Counted from the first letter of the stretch, positions 1 to 9,288 are shown. The stretch: DNA of 58,744 bases from Acinetobacter pecorum (GCF_014837015.1 NZ_JACSPT010000013.1:1-58744), one strand, 5' to 3'. Notes: generated by a model from the sequence alone, not told the origin. Program-made: numbers and translations.

Positions 1-323
1 TCGGAAGCAAAATGCTAGCTCATCTTGCTTCTTTCCAATAATTTAATCTCTGTTGCACTTCATTTGAGAATCTAAGAAAGAAAAAAAGATCCATAGTCTT
101 CAGAGACTAACTGAATAAATAGCAGCAAAAAATAATAGAAACCATTAAATAAAAAATAACTAATAAAGGGATTTTAGGGCGGTGCTGAATTCTACAAATA
201 AGTCCTAAGAAATAATCATTTGAACTTTTAGCCAACACTGAGGACGCGCAAACTGCAAAAAAAGACTGTGCTATAATCGCGGGCTAAATAATTTGTGCCT
301 AATTCTGATTGAGAGTAATTCAC
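1..323. other. AT-rich leader region upstream of prfB, no gene
   Basis: No convincing coding frame or RNA gene is visible in this stretch. A perfect -10 hexamer TATAAT lies at 272-277, about 47 bases before the prfB GTG start. The matching -35 position (around 249-254) is poor, so the prfB promoter may need an activator, or transcription may enter from upstream of the window. Confidence 0.4.
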
Positions 324-1419
324 GTGGAAATTAATCCGTATCTAAACCAATTAAAAGACTTAAACGAACGTGGTCAGACACTACGGGGGTATCTTTGACT
401 ACGATCTGAAAAAAGAGCGTTTAGAAGAGGTCCTGCGTGAATTAGAAGATCCGGCCATCTGGAATGACCAGAGTCGTGCCCAAGCCATGGCTAAAGAAAA
501 AGGCGAGCTGGAAAACGTATTAAATGTACTGGACGGGTTAGAGACCCAGCTGGAAGATGCGCAAGCGATGCTTGATCTGGCTGTGGAAGCAGATGAAGAA
601 ACCATGCTTGAAGATGTGCAGGCTGAGCTGAATGCTGCTGAAGAAGAACTGGCCAAACTTGAATTCCGCCGCATGTTTAGCAATCCGATGGACCCGAATC
701 CATGTTATGTGGAAATTCAGGCAGGTTCAGGGGGTACTGAAGCACAGGATTGGGCATCCATGCTGCTGCGTATGTACTTGCGATGGATCGAACGTCATGG
801 CTTTAAAGCTGAACTGATGGAAGAGTCTGACGGCGATGTAGCCGGGATCAAGTCTGCTACGATTCGTGTAGAAGGCGAGTATGCTTATGGCTGGTTACGT
901 ACTGAATCTGGCGTACACCGTTTAGTGCGTAAGTCGCCATTTGATTCGGGTAACCGCCGTCATACTTCATTTTCTGCCGTGTTTGTGTCACCTGAAGTAG
1001 ATGACAACATCGAAATTGAAATCAATCCTTCAGATGTGCGTACCGATACTTATCGTGCCTCAGGTGCCGGTGGTCAGCACATTAACAAAACTGATTCTGC
1101 GGTGCGTTTGACCCATATTCCAACCGGTATCGTGGTGGCCTGTCAGAACCAGCGTTCACAACATGCTAATCGTGACCATGCCTGGAAACAGTTACGTGCC
1201 AAGCTTTATGAGCTGGAAATGAACAAGCGTAATGAAGCTGCCCAGGCGCTGGAAGATTCCAAGTCTGATATCGGTTGGGGTAGCCAGATCCGTTCTTATG
1301 TACTGGATGATTCACGTATCAAGGATTTGCGTACTGGCGTAGAAAATTCCAATACAGGTGCCGTACTGGATGGTGATCTGGACAAATTTATTGAAGCAAG
1401 CCTGAAACAGGGCTTGTAA
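324..1419 (+). CDS. prfB: Peptide chain release factor 2 with programmed +1 frameshift
   Basis: RF2 recognises UGA and UAA stop codons on the ribosome and triggers hydrolysis of peptidyl-tRNA. The GTG at 324 opens a 24-codon frame that stops at an in-frame TGA (396-398). Directly before it is the shift site: a Shine-Dalgarno-like GGGGG run, then CTT TGA C. Slipping one base to GAC at 397 continues to 1419 and gives 364 residues, normal for RF2. The SPF stop-codon-reading motif is present (RKSPFDSG), and the catalytic GGQ falls at residues 249-251. The frame break is the known autoregulatory switch: low RF2 lets the ribosome pause and shift. A single-frame reading starting at 370 would miss the true N-terminus. 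Confidence 0.97.
393..399 (+). promoter_or_regulatory. prfB +1 programmed frameshift site
   Basis: The slippery CTT codon (393-395) is followed by TGA (396-398) and then C. A GGGGG stretch at 385-389 sits three bases upstream of CTT and acts as an internal Shine-Dalgarno sequence. This matches the conserved RF2 autoregulatory site. Confidence 0.95.
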
Positions 1420-1481
1420 CAAGTCGTTTAAAGCTGGCGTAACAATGCTTTAACAGTTTGTGACTTTTATATCCAAATTTA

Positions 1482-1513
1482 TCGATATATAAATCGAAAA
1501 AATACGATATAAT
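1482..1513 (+). promoter_or_regulatory. Promoter and likely operator of the ArsR-type regulator operon
   Basis: A perfect TATAAT -10 box lies at 1508-1513. Just upstream is an AT-rich inverted repeat, TCGAT (1482-1486) and ATCGA (1493-1497), spaced by six bases. It overlaps where the -35 would be, which is a usual place for an ArsR-family operator. That the regulator binds here is an inference. Confidence 0.45.
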
Positions 1514-1564
1514 GATTGCAGATGCTGAATGAAGTTTCGTTGCGCCACTGATTGTGATGTGCTT

Positions 1565-1864
1565 ATGGACCTTGATCTAATTTTTAAAGCCTTGGCCAAT
1601 CCGACCCGTCGGCAGATTCTGGAGTGGTTGAAATCTCCAGAACAATATCTGTCTGTGGAGGAGTGTGGCGGCTTTCAGCGTGGTGTCTGCGCGGGCCAGA
1701 TTGAAAAATTAGGACAAGTTTCTCAATCCACCATGTCCAACCATTTGTCCGTGTTGCAACAGGCGGGTTTAATTACCGCCACCAAACATGGGCAATGGTC
1801 GTATTTTTCCCGCAATGAAGCTTTGATTCAGCAATTTATCGAACATTTACAACAACACCTTTAG
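1565..1864 (+). CDS. ArsR-family winged-helix repressor next to an ene-reductase
   Basis: This is a 99-residue protein that is essentially a single winged-helix domain. ArsR features are visible: an N-terminal FKALANPTRRQILEWL helix, a recognition helix around residues 50-66 (QSTMSNHLSVLQQAGL) and a wing (KHGQWSYF). Start choice: ATG 1565 begins at the family-typical position, and the TATAAT at 1508-1513 would put the transcript start near 1520. The earlier ATG at 1529 adds 12 atypical residues. Cys34 and Cys42 lie in an insert before the recognition helix and could sense electrophiles or oxidants, but they are not a classic metal-binding CxC box. The reductase gene starts 15 bases after its stop, so it probably represses its own operon. 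Confidence 0.8.
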   Translation: MDLDLIFKALANPTRRQILEWLKSPEQYLSVEECGGFQRGVCAGQIEKLGQVSQSTMSNHLSVLQQAGLITATKHGQWSYFSRNEALIQQFIEHLQQHL

Positions 1865-1879
1865 CCGGTGGGAGTAACG

Positions 1880-2965
1880 ATGGCTGAATTAAATTCTCCT
1901 TTAACGCTCGGTGCGTTAGAACTCAAAAACCGTGTCATTATGGCACCGCTGACCCGTAGCCGTGCCACTGCTGACCGTGTGCCAACGCCAATGATGGCCG
2001 AATACTATGCCCAGCGTGCAAGTGCAGGTCTGATCATCTCTGAAGCAACTGTTATTTCTGAAGAAGCCAATGGTTATCTGAATACGCCAGGACTGTTTAG
2101 TGATGCCCAGGTAGAAGGCTGGAAACAGGTGACAAAAGCGGTTCATGAGAAGGGCGGCCTGATTGTTGCCCAGCTTTGGCATGTCGGCCGTGTATCGCAT
2201 CCGGATTTGTTAAACGGTGAAACACCAGTATCGGCGAGCAGCGTACAACAGGCTGGTCACGTCAGCCTGTTACGTCCAAAACGTCCATACGTCCTACCAC
2301 GCCCATTAGAAATTGCTGAAATTCACGCAATTACCGAGCAGTATAAACAGGCTGCAATTCGTGCCAAAGCAGCCGGTTTTGATGGCGTTGAGTTGCATGC
2401 AGCCAATGGTTACCTGATTGACCAGTTCCTGCAAACAAAAACCAATAAACGTGAAGATGAATACGGCAGTTCAGTTGAAAATCGTGCGCGTTTCCTGCTA
2501 GAAGTCATGGATGCACTGATTGAAGTCTGGGGTGCTGATCGTGTGGGTGTACATCTGGCACCACGTGGCGATGAGCATGATATGGGCGATAATGATCCAC
2601 GTGAAACCTTTGGTTATGTCATGGAGCAGCTGGGCAAACGTCAGATCGCATTTTTCTTTACCCGTGAGTACCTGGCAGAAGACAGCATTTCAGAGTATAT
2701 GAAACAGCGCTCACATGGCGTACCGTACATTGCCAATATGCGCTTGAGCCGTGAAGATGCGATTGAACTGTTAGCATCTGGCAAAGCTGATGCGGTATCT
2801 TTTGGCAAGGCTTATATTGCCAATCCGGATCTGTATGAGCGACTGCTTGAAGATGCACCTTTGAATGAACTAAAACTGGAAAACATGATCGGCAGCCAGG
2901 CAGCTGAAGGATATATTGATTATCCAACCCTGGCTGAAGCAGAAGCTTTAAGCATCGCAGAATAA
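1880..2965 (+). CDS. Old yellow enzyme family FMN ene-reductase (NemA-like)
   Basis: This is a 361-residue flavin reductase of the OYE family, which reduces activated C=C bonds or nitro compounds with NAD(P)H. The N-terminal sequence LKNRVIMAPLTRSRA is typical, as is HAANGYLIDQFLQ with the substrate-binding His and Asn. A YGSSVENRARF segment follows, and SFGKAYIANPDL lies near the C-terminus (FMN phosphate region). The ATG at 1880 is preceded by GGGAG five bases upstream; the in-frame GTG at 1868 is less likely. Co-transcription with the ArsR-type gene just before it suggests induction by reactive electrophiles. The physiological substrate cannot be told from sequence. Confidence 0.9.
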   Translation: MAELNSPLTLGALELKNRVIMAPLTRSRATADRVPTPMMAEYYAQRASAGLIISEATVISEEANGYLNTPGLFSDAQVEGWKQVTKAVHEKGGLIVAQLWHVGRVSHPDLLNGETPVSASSVQQAGHVSLLRPKRPYVLPRPLEIAEIHAITEQYKQAAIRAKAAGFDGVELHAANGYLIDQFLQTKTNKREDEYGSSVENRARFLLEVMDALIEVWGADRVGVHLAPRGDEHDMGDNDPRETFGYVMEQLGKRQIAFFFTREYLAEDSISEYMKQRSHGVPYIANMRLSREDAIELLASGKADAVSFGKAYIANPDLYERLLEDAPLNELKLENMIGSQAAEGYIDYPTLAEAEALSIAE

Positions 2966-3047
2966 TCTAAAATTGAGCCACATTGATTAACATGTTGATG
3001 TGGCTCTGCTATATTCTGCCCATTGAATCTTTGGACAGGGGCGCAAA

Positions 3048-4328
3048 GTGGCCACTCCATTTTGGTACAACGCAGCCTTGGCGCTGGTTAAACCCTTATA
3101 TCAATCGCGTATTCGTAAACGTACGACCGGGCCGGAACAATTACAACAAGAAATGACAGAACGTTTCGGTCCATTTCAATCCCCCAAAAACCTGCATGCC
3201 ATCTGGTTTCATGTAGTGTCGGTAGGTGAAACCAACGCGGCCCAACCTTTAATTGAGCATTATTTAAAACTCGGTCATCCGGTGCTGGTCACCAATACCA
3301 CCAAAACCGGTCAGGCCCGGGCCAAATCGCTGTTCTTAAAGCCACCCTACTTAGATTTATTCCAGGCCGTGTATTTGCCTGCTGACCAGAAAACACTGAT
3401 TCAGGATTTCTATCGGAAATATCAGCCTAAGCTACTGTTGTTAATGGAAACTGAACTCTGGCCGAATCTGATTGATCAGGCACCGGATTTTAAGGTGCCC
3501 TGTTTACTGCTGAATGCCCGACTTTCTGAAAAATCCGCCAAAGGCTATGCCAAGGTCAAAGGTCTGACCCGTGGCATGCTGAAAAATTTAACTGGCCTTT
3601 TGGCACAGGATGCGGCTACCCGGCAACGCTATATCGAACTGGGAATTGCAGCGGGGAAAACCCAGGTTTTGGGCAATATCAAGTTCGATATTACTGCGCC
3701 TGAGCACTTTATCCAGCAGGCAGATCAGTTAAAACAGCAATGGTCTTTAGCAGGTCGTAAAGTGATCACGCTGGCCAGTACCCATGCTCCTGAAGAAAAA
3801 GAAATTTTGAGTGCTTTAAAAGCTGCTTTAGAGGCTGATCCTAAGTTGGTCTGTATTGTGGTGCCGCGTCATCCGGAACGTTTTGATGAGGTGTTTCAGG
3901 CAACACAGTTACTAGGTTTAACAACCCGGCGCCGTAGTTTGGGGCAACATATTGAAGCAGATACCCAGGTTTATCTGGCCGACTCTATGGGTGAAATGTG
4001 GCTTTGGTATGCTTTGAGTCAGGCATGTTATGTTGGAGGTTCTTTAAATGAACCAGGTGGTGGACATAATATTCTGGAGTCGATTGCGCTGCATGTACCT
4101 ACCATTTTGGGCAAGAACTATTTTAACTTCCAGACCATTGTGGGTGAGTTTTTAGAAGCTCAAGCTGTAGAAGTGGTCGAAAATGCTCAACAGGCAGCGA
4201 CGACTTTATTGGAGCTTTTAAATAATTCAGAAAAGGCTGAAAGTTTGAATACGGCTGCGGAAAAGATTATGCAGCAAAATCAGGGTTCACTGGCAAAGCA
4301 CATTCAGGTGATTGATCAGTATCTTTAA
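3048..4328 (+). CDS. waaA: 3-deoxy-D-manno-octulosonic acid transferase (KDO transferase)
   Basis: WaaA/KdtA adds KDO sugars from CMP-KDO to lipid A precursor at the inner face of the cytoplasmic membrane, the first step of LPS/LOS core assembly. The 426-residue length fits the GT30 family. Recognisable parts are an N-terminal membrane-associated helix, the KDO-transferase segment with WFHVVSVGETNAAQPL near residues 51-66, METELWPN, and the C-terminal donor-site motif EPGGGHNILESIALHVPTI. Start is GTG 3048, with AGGGG upstream (3037-3041). The following 370 bases contain a hairpin-rich repeat rather than a partner gene. Confidence 0.93.
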   Translation: MATPFWYNAALALVKPLYQSRIRKRTTGPEQLQQEMTERFGPFQSPKNLHAIWFHVVSVGETNAAQPLIEHYLKLGHPVLVTNTTKTGQARAKSLFLKPPYLDLFQAVYLPADQKTLIQDFYRKYQPKLLLLMETELWPNLIDQAPDFKVPCLLLNARLSEKSAKGYAKVKGLTRGMLKNLTGLLAQDAATRQRYIELGIAAGKTQVLGNIKFDITAPEHFIQQADQLKQQWSLAGRKVITLASTHAPEEKEILSALKAALEADPKLVCIVVPRHPERFDEVFQATQLLGLTTRRRSLGQHIEADTQVYLADSMGEMWLWYALSQACYVGGSLNEPGGGHNILESIALHVPTILGKNYFNFQTIVGEFLEAQAVEVVENAQQAATTLLELLNNSEKAESLNTAAEKIMQQNQGSLAKHIQVIDQYL

Positions 4329-4347
4329 TTTACATTGATGAGTAACA

Positions 4348-4673
4348 GGTATTGGATTTACCAAGACGGCAGGGATGCCGTCGTTAGGCTGTGATACAGG
4401 GAAGTGTCATCAGCCTAACAAAAGCGTTTTGCCTACTTTTGCGCTGTCAAAAATAGGGAGAAGCCTACACGATGATAAGTCGCTATAGCGCTTTATTTAA
4501 GGCTTGTCCCACAATAATCGAGATTCGATTTGACTTAGTATTTATTTTTCAAAGTGATTATCTTACTTTTGTCGGGCCAAAAGTAACAAAAGCCTTTTGC
4601 AGCGCTGAAGGGACGTCCTGCCCCTCAGCACTGCAGGCGACATCCCTGTCGCCACCCTCTAGCCAATAGAGGG
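4348..4673. repeat. Hairpin-rich imperfect inverted-repeat element (REP/MITE-like)
   Basis: A 326-bp block between waaA and rsmE is built as two arms in inverted orientation, each with four hairpins in the same order. Left arm: 4348-4362 (loop with TTGG), 4365-4382 (GACGGCA, GGGA, TGCCGTC), 4383-4419 (GTTAGGCTG/CAGCCTAAC) and 4433-4456 (CTACTTTTG/CAAAAATAG). Right arm: 4563-4586 (TTACTTTTG/CAAAAGTAA), 4599-4634 (GCAGCGCTGA/TCAGCACTGC), 4636-4653 (GGCGACA, TCCC, TGTCGCC) and 4655-4673 (CCCTCTA/TAGAGGG). The stems are kept while their bases differ between arms. About 105 bp of unstructured centre lies between the arms. No transposase and no clear target duplication are visible. Confidence 0.75.
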
Positions 4674-4702
4674 ATATATCATATTTTTTGGTCTTCTTTT
4701 TT

Positions 4703-5416
4703 ATGAACATCGTCCTGCTTGATCCCCGTCAAACCCAATCTGAGATTTGGACGATCAGTGCCAAACGTCAATTGGAACATTTGCAGACACATTTGGACAT
4801 TCAAGTCGGTGATACGCTCAAAGTGGGTATCCGTGAAGGCAAGCGTTATCTTACAGAAATTGTTGAAATCTCTGAAACATCAGTACAACTAAAACCGCTG
4901 CAAGAAGAAACTGTTCCAGAAAAATTACCTGTGACCTTAATTGTGGCCTTGCCACGACCCAAAGTCCTGCGTCGTCTGATCATGGATGCTGTCACGATGG
5001 GAGTAGAAAAAATCATTTTACTGCACAGCTATCGGGTAGATAAAAGCTACTGGCAGACACCGTTTTTGCAACAGCTGGATCATTATCTTGAACTGGGCCT
5101 AGAGCAGGCAGGGGATACGATCGCTCCAGAAATAGCGCTATATAAACGCTTTAAACCTTTTGTGGAAGATGTCTTGCCGGGTTTGATTAGTACGAATTGT
5201 CCAGCTTTTGTGGCACATCCTTATGCAGAACAACCTATGCCATTTGCGCTTCAGCATCCTTGCAGTATCGTGATTGGCCCGGAAGGTGGTTTTATTCCCT
5301 ATGAGATCGATCTGCTCATAAAAAACGGCTGTCAGGCAGTGAACCTTGGCAACCGTATTCTGCGTACCGAGACGGCAATTCCTTATGTTTTAGGTCGGCT
5401 GTTTAGCGCGAGCTGA
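4703..5416 (+). CDS. rsmE: 16S rRNA m3U1498 methyltransferase
   Basis: RsmE methylates N3 of U1498 in 16S rRNA, using S-adenosylmethionine, on assembled 30S subunits. The 237-residue protein has an N-terminal PUA-like part (residues ~1-70) and a C-terminal SPOUT knot domain. The SAM-binding knot is clear in VIGPEGGFIPYEID and LGNRILRTETAIPYVLG. I chose ATG 4703; an upstream in-frame TTG at 4688 lies in a T-rich stretch without a ribosome-binding site. No strong Shine-Dalgarno is visible for either. The 3' end overlaps the convergent MscS gene by 27 bases. Confidence 0.93.
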   Translation: MNIVLLDPRQTQSEIWTISAKRQLEHLQTHLDIQVGDTLKVGIREGKRYLTEIVEISETSVQLKPLQEETVPEKLPVTLIVALPRPKVLRRLIMDAVTMGVEKIILLHSYRVDKSYWQTPFLQQLDHYLELGLEQAGDTIAPEIALYKRFKPFVEDVLPGLISTNCPAFVAHPYAEQPMPFALQHPCSIVIGPEGGFIPYEIDLLIKNGCQAVNLGNRILRTETAIPYVLGRLFSAS

Positions 5417-6370
5417 GGCATCGTCATGACCATCCCCACGATAAACCTTCACTTCCTGAACGGGATAAGGAATTGAAATACTGTGTTCTGCAAAAGCCTG
5501 AATCACGCGTTCCTGCACCGCACTGATCGAAGTTCCGGTTCCGGTATCTGTGGTGTCGACCCACCATAAAGCTTTCAAGGTAATCGAGAAGTCTGCCAGT
5601 GCAATGACATTGACGCTAAAGGCAGGTTGACTCAGGATGGTTGGATCCTTATCCAGAATTGCAGTAATAATATCTTTGGCTTTCTGGATGTCATCTTCAT
5701 AGCCAATACCGACCGAAAACTCACAGCGGCGACGGGTATAGGCGGTATTTACAGTCACTGCACTGGTGTAGACCGTGGCATTGGGAATGACGATACGCCG
5801 GCCATCTGGTGAGCGTAAAAAGGTCGCGCGAATCTGGATATCTTCAACTGTACCTTCCATGCCATTCACGATAATGTCATCGCCAATCTTGAAGGGTTCA
5901 CTCAGTAAAATCAGTACGCCGGAAAGCAGGTTCTGGAAAATATCCTTGAAGGCGAAACCGATGGCCACTGAGCCAATTCCGAGGGCACTCATCAGCTGAG
6001 CCGGGGTAAAGCCAGGAATTGCAATCACCAGCCCGATTAATACACCGAAAAATATAATGAAAGTACTACCTACACGGTTCAGGACCAGCACCAGATTCTG
6101 CCGGGTATAAGAGCGGTTTTCTAAAGTCTTGCGAATAAAAAACTTGAATATTTTGGAGAGTAACCAGAAAATCGAAATCACCACCAAGGCAATACAGAAA
6201 TAGGGCACACGCTCCCAAAAGCCTTCTATGATCTTGTCAATGGCACTATAAGCATCATTATACTTGGCGGTATGTTCAATTACAGTCTGTGCTGTTTTTT
6301 CAGTTGCCTCGTGCAACAGCTCAGTCGTGCCTTCAGTGACCTGATTCAAAGTATTTTCTTTTTCTGCCAC
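5390..6370 (-). CDS. MscS-family small-conductance mechanosensitive channel
   Basis: An inner-membrane channel that opens under membrane tension and releases solutes during osmotic downshock. About 326 residues: a soluble N-terminus, three membrane segments (around residues 58-80, 100-125 and 130-150) and the MscS pore-helix/beta-domain signature. That signature includes GIGSVAIGFAFKDIFQNLLSGV, then EPFKIGDDIIVNGMEGTVEDI and IVIPNATVYTSAV. GTG 6370 is the chosen start because a GGGAAA lies upstream; an in-frame TTG at 6418 would give 342 residues. The tail overlaps rsmE by 27 bases on the opposite strand. A DUF805 gene lies upstream on the same strand, about 106 bases away. Confidence 0.88.
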   Translation of the reverse strand: MAEKENTLNQVTEGTTELLHEATEKTAQTVIEHTAKYNDAYSAIDKIIEGFWERVPYFCIALVVISIFWLLSKIFKFFIRKTLENRSYTRQNLVLVLNRVGSTFIIFFGVLIGLVIAIPGFTPAQLMSALGIGSVAIGFAFKDIFQNLLSGVLILLSEPFKIGDDIIVNGMEGTVEDIQIRATFLRSPDGRRIVIPNATVYTSAVTVNTAYTRRRCEFSVGIGYEDDIQKAKDIITAILDKDPTILSQPAFSVNVIALADFSITLKALWWVDTTDTGTGTSISAVQERVIQAFAEHSISIPYPVQEVKVYRGDGHDDASARAKQPT

Positions 6371-6476
6371 GAAATTTCCCGCATTTAAATTTTGCCTATT
6401 TTGCCTGATGTTCAGCAAAAAATTAACCAGAGTTTGCCAGCATGGCCAGGTATTTCTCCCAAGGCTAAAGTCAATA

Positions 6477-7055
6477 TTAGAAATATTTTGTGGTTTTCTG
6501 CATCATTTCTGCCGGAGTCTGCGGTTGTTCTCCACCACTCATATAACCGAATAAAGCCAGTGAAGCCAACAGGCTAAGCAGAGTCAGGATAATCATCAGC
6601 CAAGCCAGGACCTTTTCCCAGAACAAGGTGATCCGTGCCGGACCATAGTGATTTATGCCACGATCACCCGAACCAAAGATTATATAAAGCCATACAAAAA
6701 TGTTAACTAAGGGGAGCAATAATAACAGCGCCCACCAGCCGCTCCTGTTTAAATCATGGAAACGGCGAACAGTCACGACTAAAGCAAAATACAGGTAGGC
6801 CAGAACGATGAGCAGTACACCAATGCTGCCCAAGCCTTGTAATGAAATTAGCCAGTTCGGGTCCATGGAAGGTGTGGCAATATTTACAATATCAATACTA
6901 AGGCCGAGTGCGAACGTGCAACATAAAAAAATGAAATGCAGAAACGCCGACCAGGCAATAAAGCTCAAGCGCCCGAAACGCCCTTTCATCGACAGGGGAT
7001 GATCTGCTAGAGGCAGATCAGGCGGACTAAAGTAGGGAGATTCAGGCGATGTCAT
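6477..7055 (-). CDS. DUF805 family inner-membrane protein
   Basis: A 192-residue membrane protein of unknown function. The DUF805 hallmarks are present: GRFGRLSFIAWSAFLHF at the start of the domain (residues ~26-42), the RRFHDLNRSGWWAL motif between membrane helices, then PLVNIFVWLYIIFGSGDRG and NHYGP. Four hydrophobic segments are visible. The last one is followed by a short polar tail. A paralogue with the same plan sits at 55869-56402. It may share a transcript with the MscS gene downstream, but the function is not known. Confidence 0.85.
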   Translation of the reverse strand: MTSPESPYFSPPDLPLADHPLSMKGRFGRLSFIAWSAFLHFIFLCCTFALGLSIDIVNIATPSMDPNWLISLQGLGSIGVLLIVLAYLYFALVVTVRRFHDLNRSGWWALLLLLPLVNIFVWLYIIFGSGDRGINHYGPARITLFWEKVLAWLMIILTLLSLLASLALFGYMSGGEQPQTPAEMMQKTTKYF

Positions 7056-7326
7056 AAAGAGAGTGTCCTGCTAAACCAGACCCAATAACAATGAGAGGGC
7101 AATTTTATTTTAAAGGGAATTACTACAGATCATACACAGTTGTGTAGAAAATTCTGTACTGTAAGTTGTGGTTTATTTTGATTGAATTTGTATAAATAAT
7201 CTACGACGAAAGCATGATTGCCGGATTTGAAATAAGCAGGCCATACTGCCATTATGCATAAAAAACAATCAACCACGCCGCATTAACCTCTCGTGATGAG
7301 ATAGAACAAAATCAAGGAAGTGAATT

Positions 7327-9273
7327 ATGCAAGAGATCTATCCAGTACCTGAAGAATTTAAAAAAACAGCACGTACGCTCGAAGAGCAGTATTTCGAGCG
7401 TTATCAGTATTCTATAGAACAGCCAGATCAATTTTGGGCAGAGCAGGCGCAACGTCTGGACTGGATCAAACCCTTTACCCAAGTCAAAAATACCAGTTTT
7501 AACAAAGACGATTTTAAAATCGAATGGTTTGCCGATGGACAGCTGAATGTCAGTGCCAACTGTCTGGACCGGCATCTGAAAGAACATCCCTATAAACCGG
7601 CGATCATCTGGGAAGGTGACCATCCTTCAAGGCACAAGATTATTTCCTTTGCCGAGCTGCATGATGAAACCTGCCGTTTCGCCAATGTACTGAAGAAAAA
7701 TGGCATCCAGAAAGGTGACCGGGTCATGCTGTATATGCCGATGGTCTCCGAAGCTGCGATTGCCATGCTGGCCTGTGCCCGGATCGGTGCGGTTCATTGT
7801 GTGGTATTTGGCGGTTTTTCGCCAGACTCCTTAGCCAGCCGGATTGAAGACTGTCAGGCCAAAATGGTGATTACTGCTGATTCTGGCATGCGTGGCGGTA
7901 AGGTCATTCCACTGAAAGCCAATGTCGATGAAGCGCTGAAACTTGCAGGCACAGAGTCTATTCAGAATGTCATCGTGGTACATCGCACCGGTAACCCGAT
8001 CGAAATGCAGGAAGGGCGTGATCTGTGGTATCACATGGAAATTATGTCAGTCAATGACATCTGTCCACCCGAACCGATGAATGCCGAAGATCCGCTGTTT
8101 ATCCTGTATACCTCAGGTTCTACCGGCAAGCCCAAGGGAGTATTGCATACCACTGGCGGCTATCTGACCTATGTGAACTGTACCTTCCGTGAAGCATTCG
8201 ATATCAAGCAGGATGATGTGTTCTGGTGTACTGCAGATGTCGGCTGGATTACCGGGCATTCCTATGTGCTGTATGGTCCGCTTTCAAATGGTACCACCAC
8301 TGTGATGTTTGAAGGGGTTCCGCAATATCCGAGCTGGGCACGTACCGGGCATATTGTCGACAAGCATAACGTGACCATTCTCTATACCGCGCCGACAGCG
8401 ATCCGCGCCATGATGCGTGAGGGAGATGCTTTTGTACGGGAAAGTGACCGTAGCAGCCTGAGAATTTTAGGATCAGTGGGTGAGCCAATTAATCCGGAAG
8501 CCTGGAACTGGTACTACACAGTGGTCGGTGAAGGTCGCTGTCCAGTGATTGATACCTGGTGGCAGACCGAAACTGGCGGTTTCATGATTACGCCATTGCC
8601 GGGTGCGACTGCCTTAAAACCGGGTTCGGCGACACGGCCTTTCTTCGGCGTACAGCCGGCCATTGTCGATGCTGACGGCAAGGAACTGGAGGGAGAAGCC
8701 GAGGGTAATCTGGTGATTAAGGATTCCTGGCCGGGTCAGATGCGGACCATCTGGGGTGATCCCGAGCGTTTTATTGAAGCCTATTTCTCGACCTATCCAG
8801 GCACCTATTTTACCGGGGATGGGGCACGTCGTGATAAAGATGGTTATTACTGGATTACCGGCCGTGTCGATGATGTCCTGAATGTGTCCGGACATCGTCT
8901 AGGTACGGCAGAAATTGAAAGTGCACTGGTGGCGCATGAATCGGTGGCCGAGGCTGCTGTTATTGGTATGCCACATGATATTAAAGGACAGGGAATTTGT
9001 GCCTTTGTCACTTTGCAGGCCGCTGTAGTAAGTTCAGATGAACTACGCGGTGAGCTGGTGAGCTGGGTGCGTAAGACTCTCGGTCCAGTGGCTACACCAG
9101 ATGCCTTGCACTGGGCACCGGCCTTGCCAAAAACCCGCTCCGGCAAAATCATGCGTCGGATCCTGCGAAAAATTGCAGCCGATGAGCTGGACAGTCTGGG
9201 AGATACTTCAACCTTGGCTGAACCGCAGGTGGTGGAGCATCTGATTGCAGAAGTACAGCGTAATAAAGTTTAA
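7327..9273 (+). CDS. acs: Acetyl-CoA synthetase (AMP-forming)
   Basis: Acs activates acetate to acetyl-CoA through acetyl-AMP and is the high-affinity scavenging route. The 648-residue length is standard. Motifs seen: the AMP-binding P-loop [27 protein letters not shown] (A5), [20 protein letters not shown] with the hinge Asp, and the C-terminal catalytic lysine in [10 protein letters not shown] (Lys607), which is the site of regulatory acetylation in the family. The 271-bp upstream region is long enough for regulated expression. crbR, crbS and yjcH-actP nearby suggest control by the CrbSR system. A strong terminator follows at 9289. Confidence 0.97.
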   Translation: MQEIYPVPEEFKKTARTLEEQYFERYQYSIEQPDQFWAEQAQRLDWIKPFTQVKNTSFNKDDFKIEWFADGQLNVSANCLDRHLKEHPYKPAIIWEGDHPSRHKIISFAELHDETCRFANVLKKNGIQKGDRVMLYMPMVSEAAIAMLACARIGAVHCVVFGGFSPDSLASRIEDCQAKMVITADSGMRGGKVIPLKANVDEALKLAGTESIQNVIVVHRTGNPIEMQEGRDLWYHMEIMSVNDICPPEPMNAEDPLFILYTSGSTGKPKGVLHTTGGYLTYVNCTFREAFDIKQDDVFWCTADVGWITGHSYVLYGPLSNGTTTVMFEGVPQYPSWARTGHIVDKHNVTILYTAPTAIRAMMREGDAFVRESDRSSLRILGSVGEPINPEAWNWYYTVVGEGRCPVIDTWWQTETGGFMITPLPGATALKPGSATRPFFGVQPAIVDADGKELEGEAEGNLVIKDSWPGQMRTIWGDPERFIEAYFSTYPGTYFTGDGARRDKDGYYWITGRVDDVLNVSGHRLGTAEIESALVAHESVAEAAVIGMPHDIKGQGICAFVTLQAAVVSSDELRGELVSWVRKTLGPVATPDALHWAPALPKTRSGKIMRRILRKIAADELDSLGDTSTLAEPQVVEHLIAEVQRNKV

Positions 9274-9288
9274 ATTTAAGCGGTTCCA

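Noticed and set aside
370..1419. prfB as a broken or shortened gene starting at 370
   Set aside because: The in-frame stop at 396 lies in the conserved RF2 frameshift site, and the upstream 24 codons complete the protein.
4472..4669. A 65-residue coding frame
   Set aside because: It lies wholly in the hairpin repeat element, has no ribosome-binding site and runs through both arms' stems.
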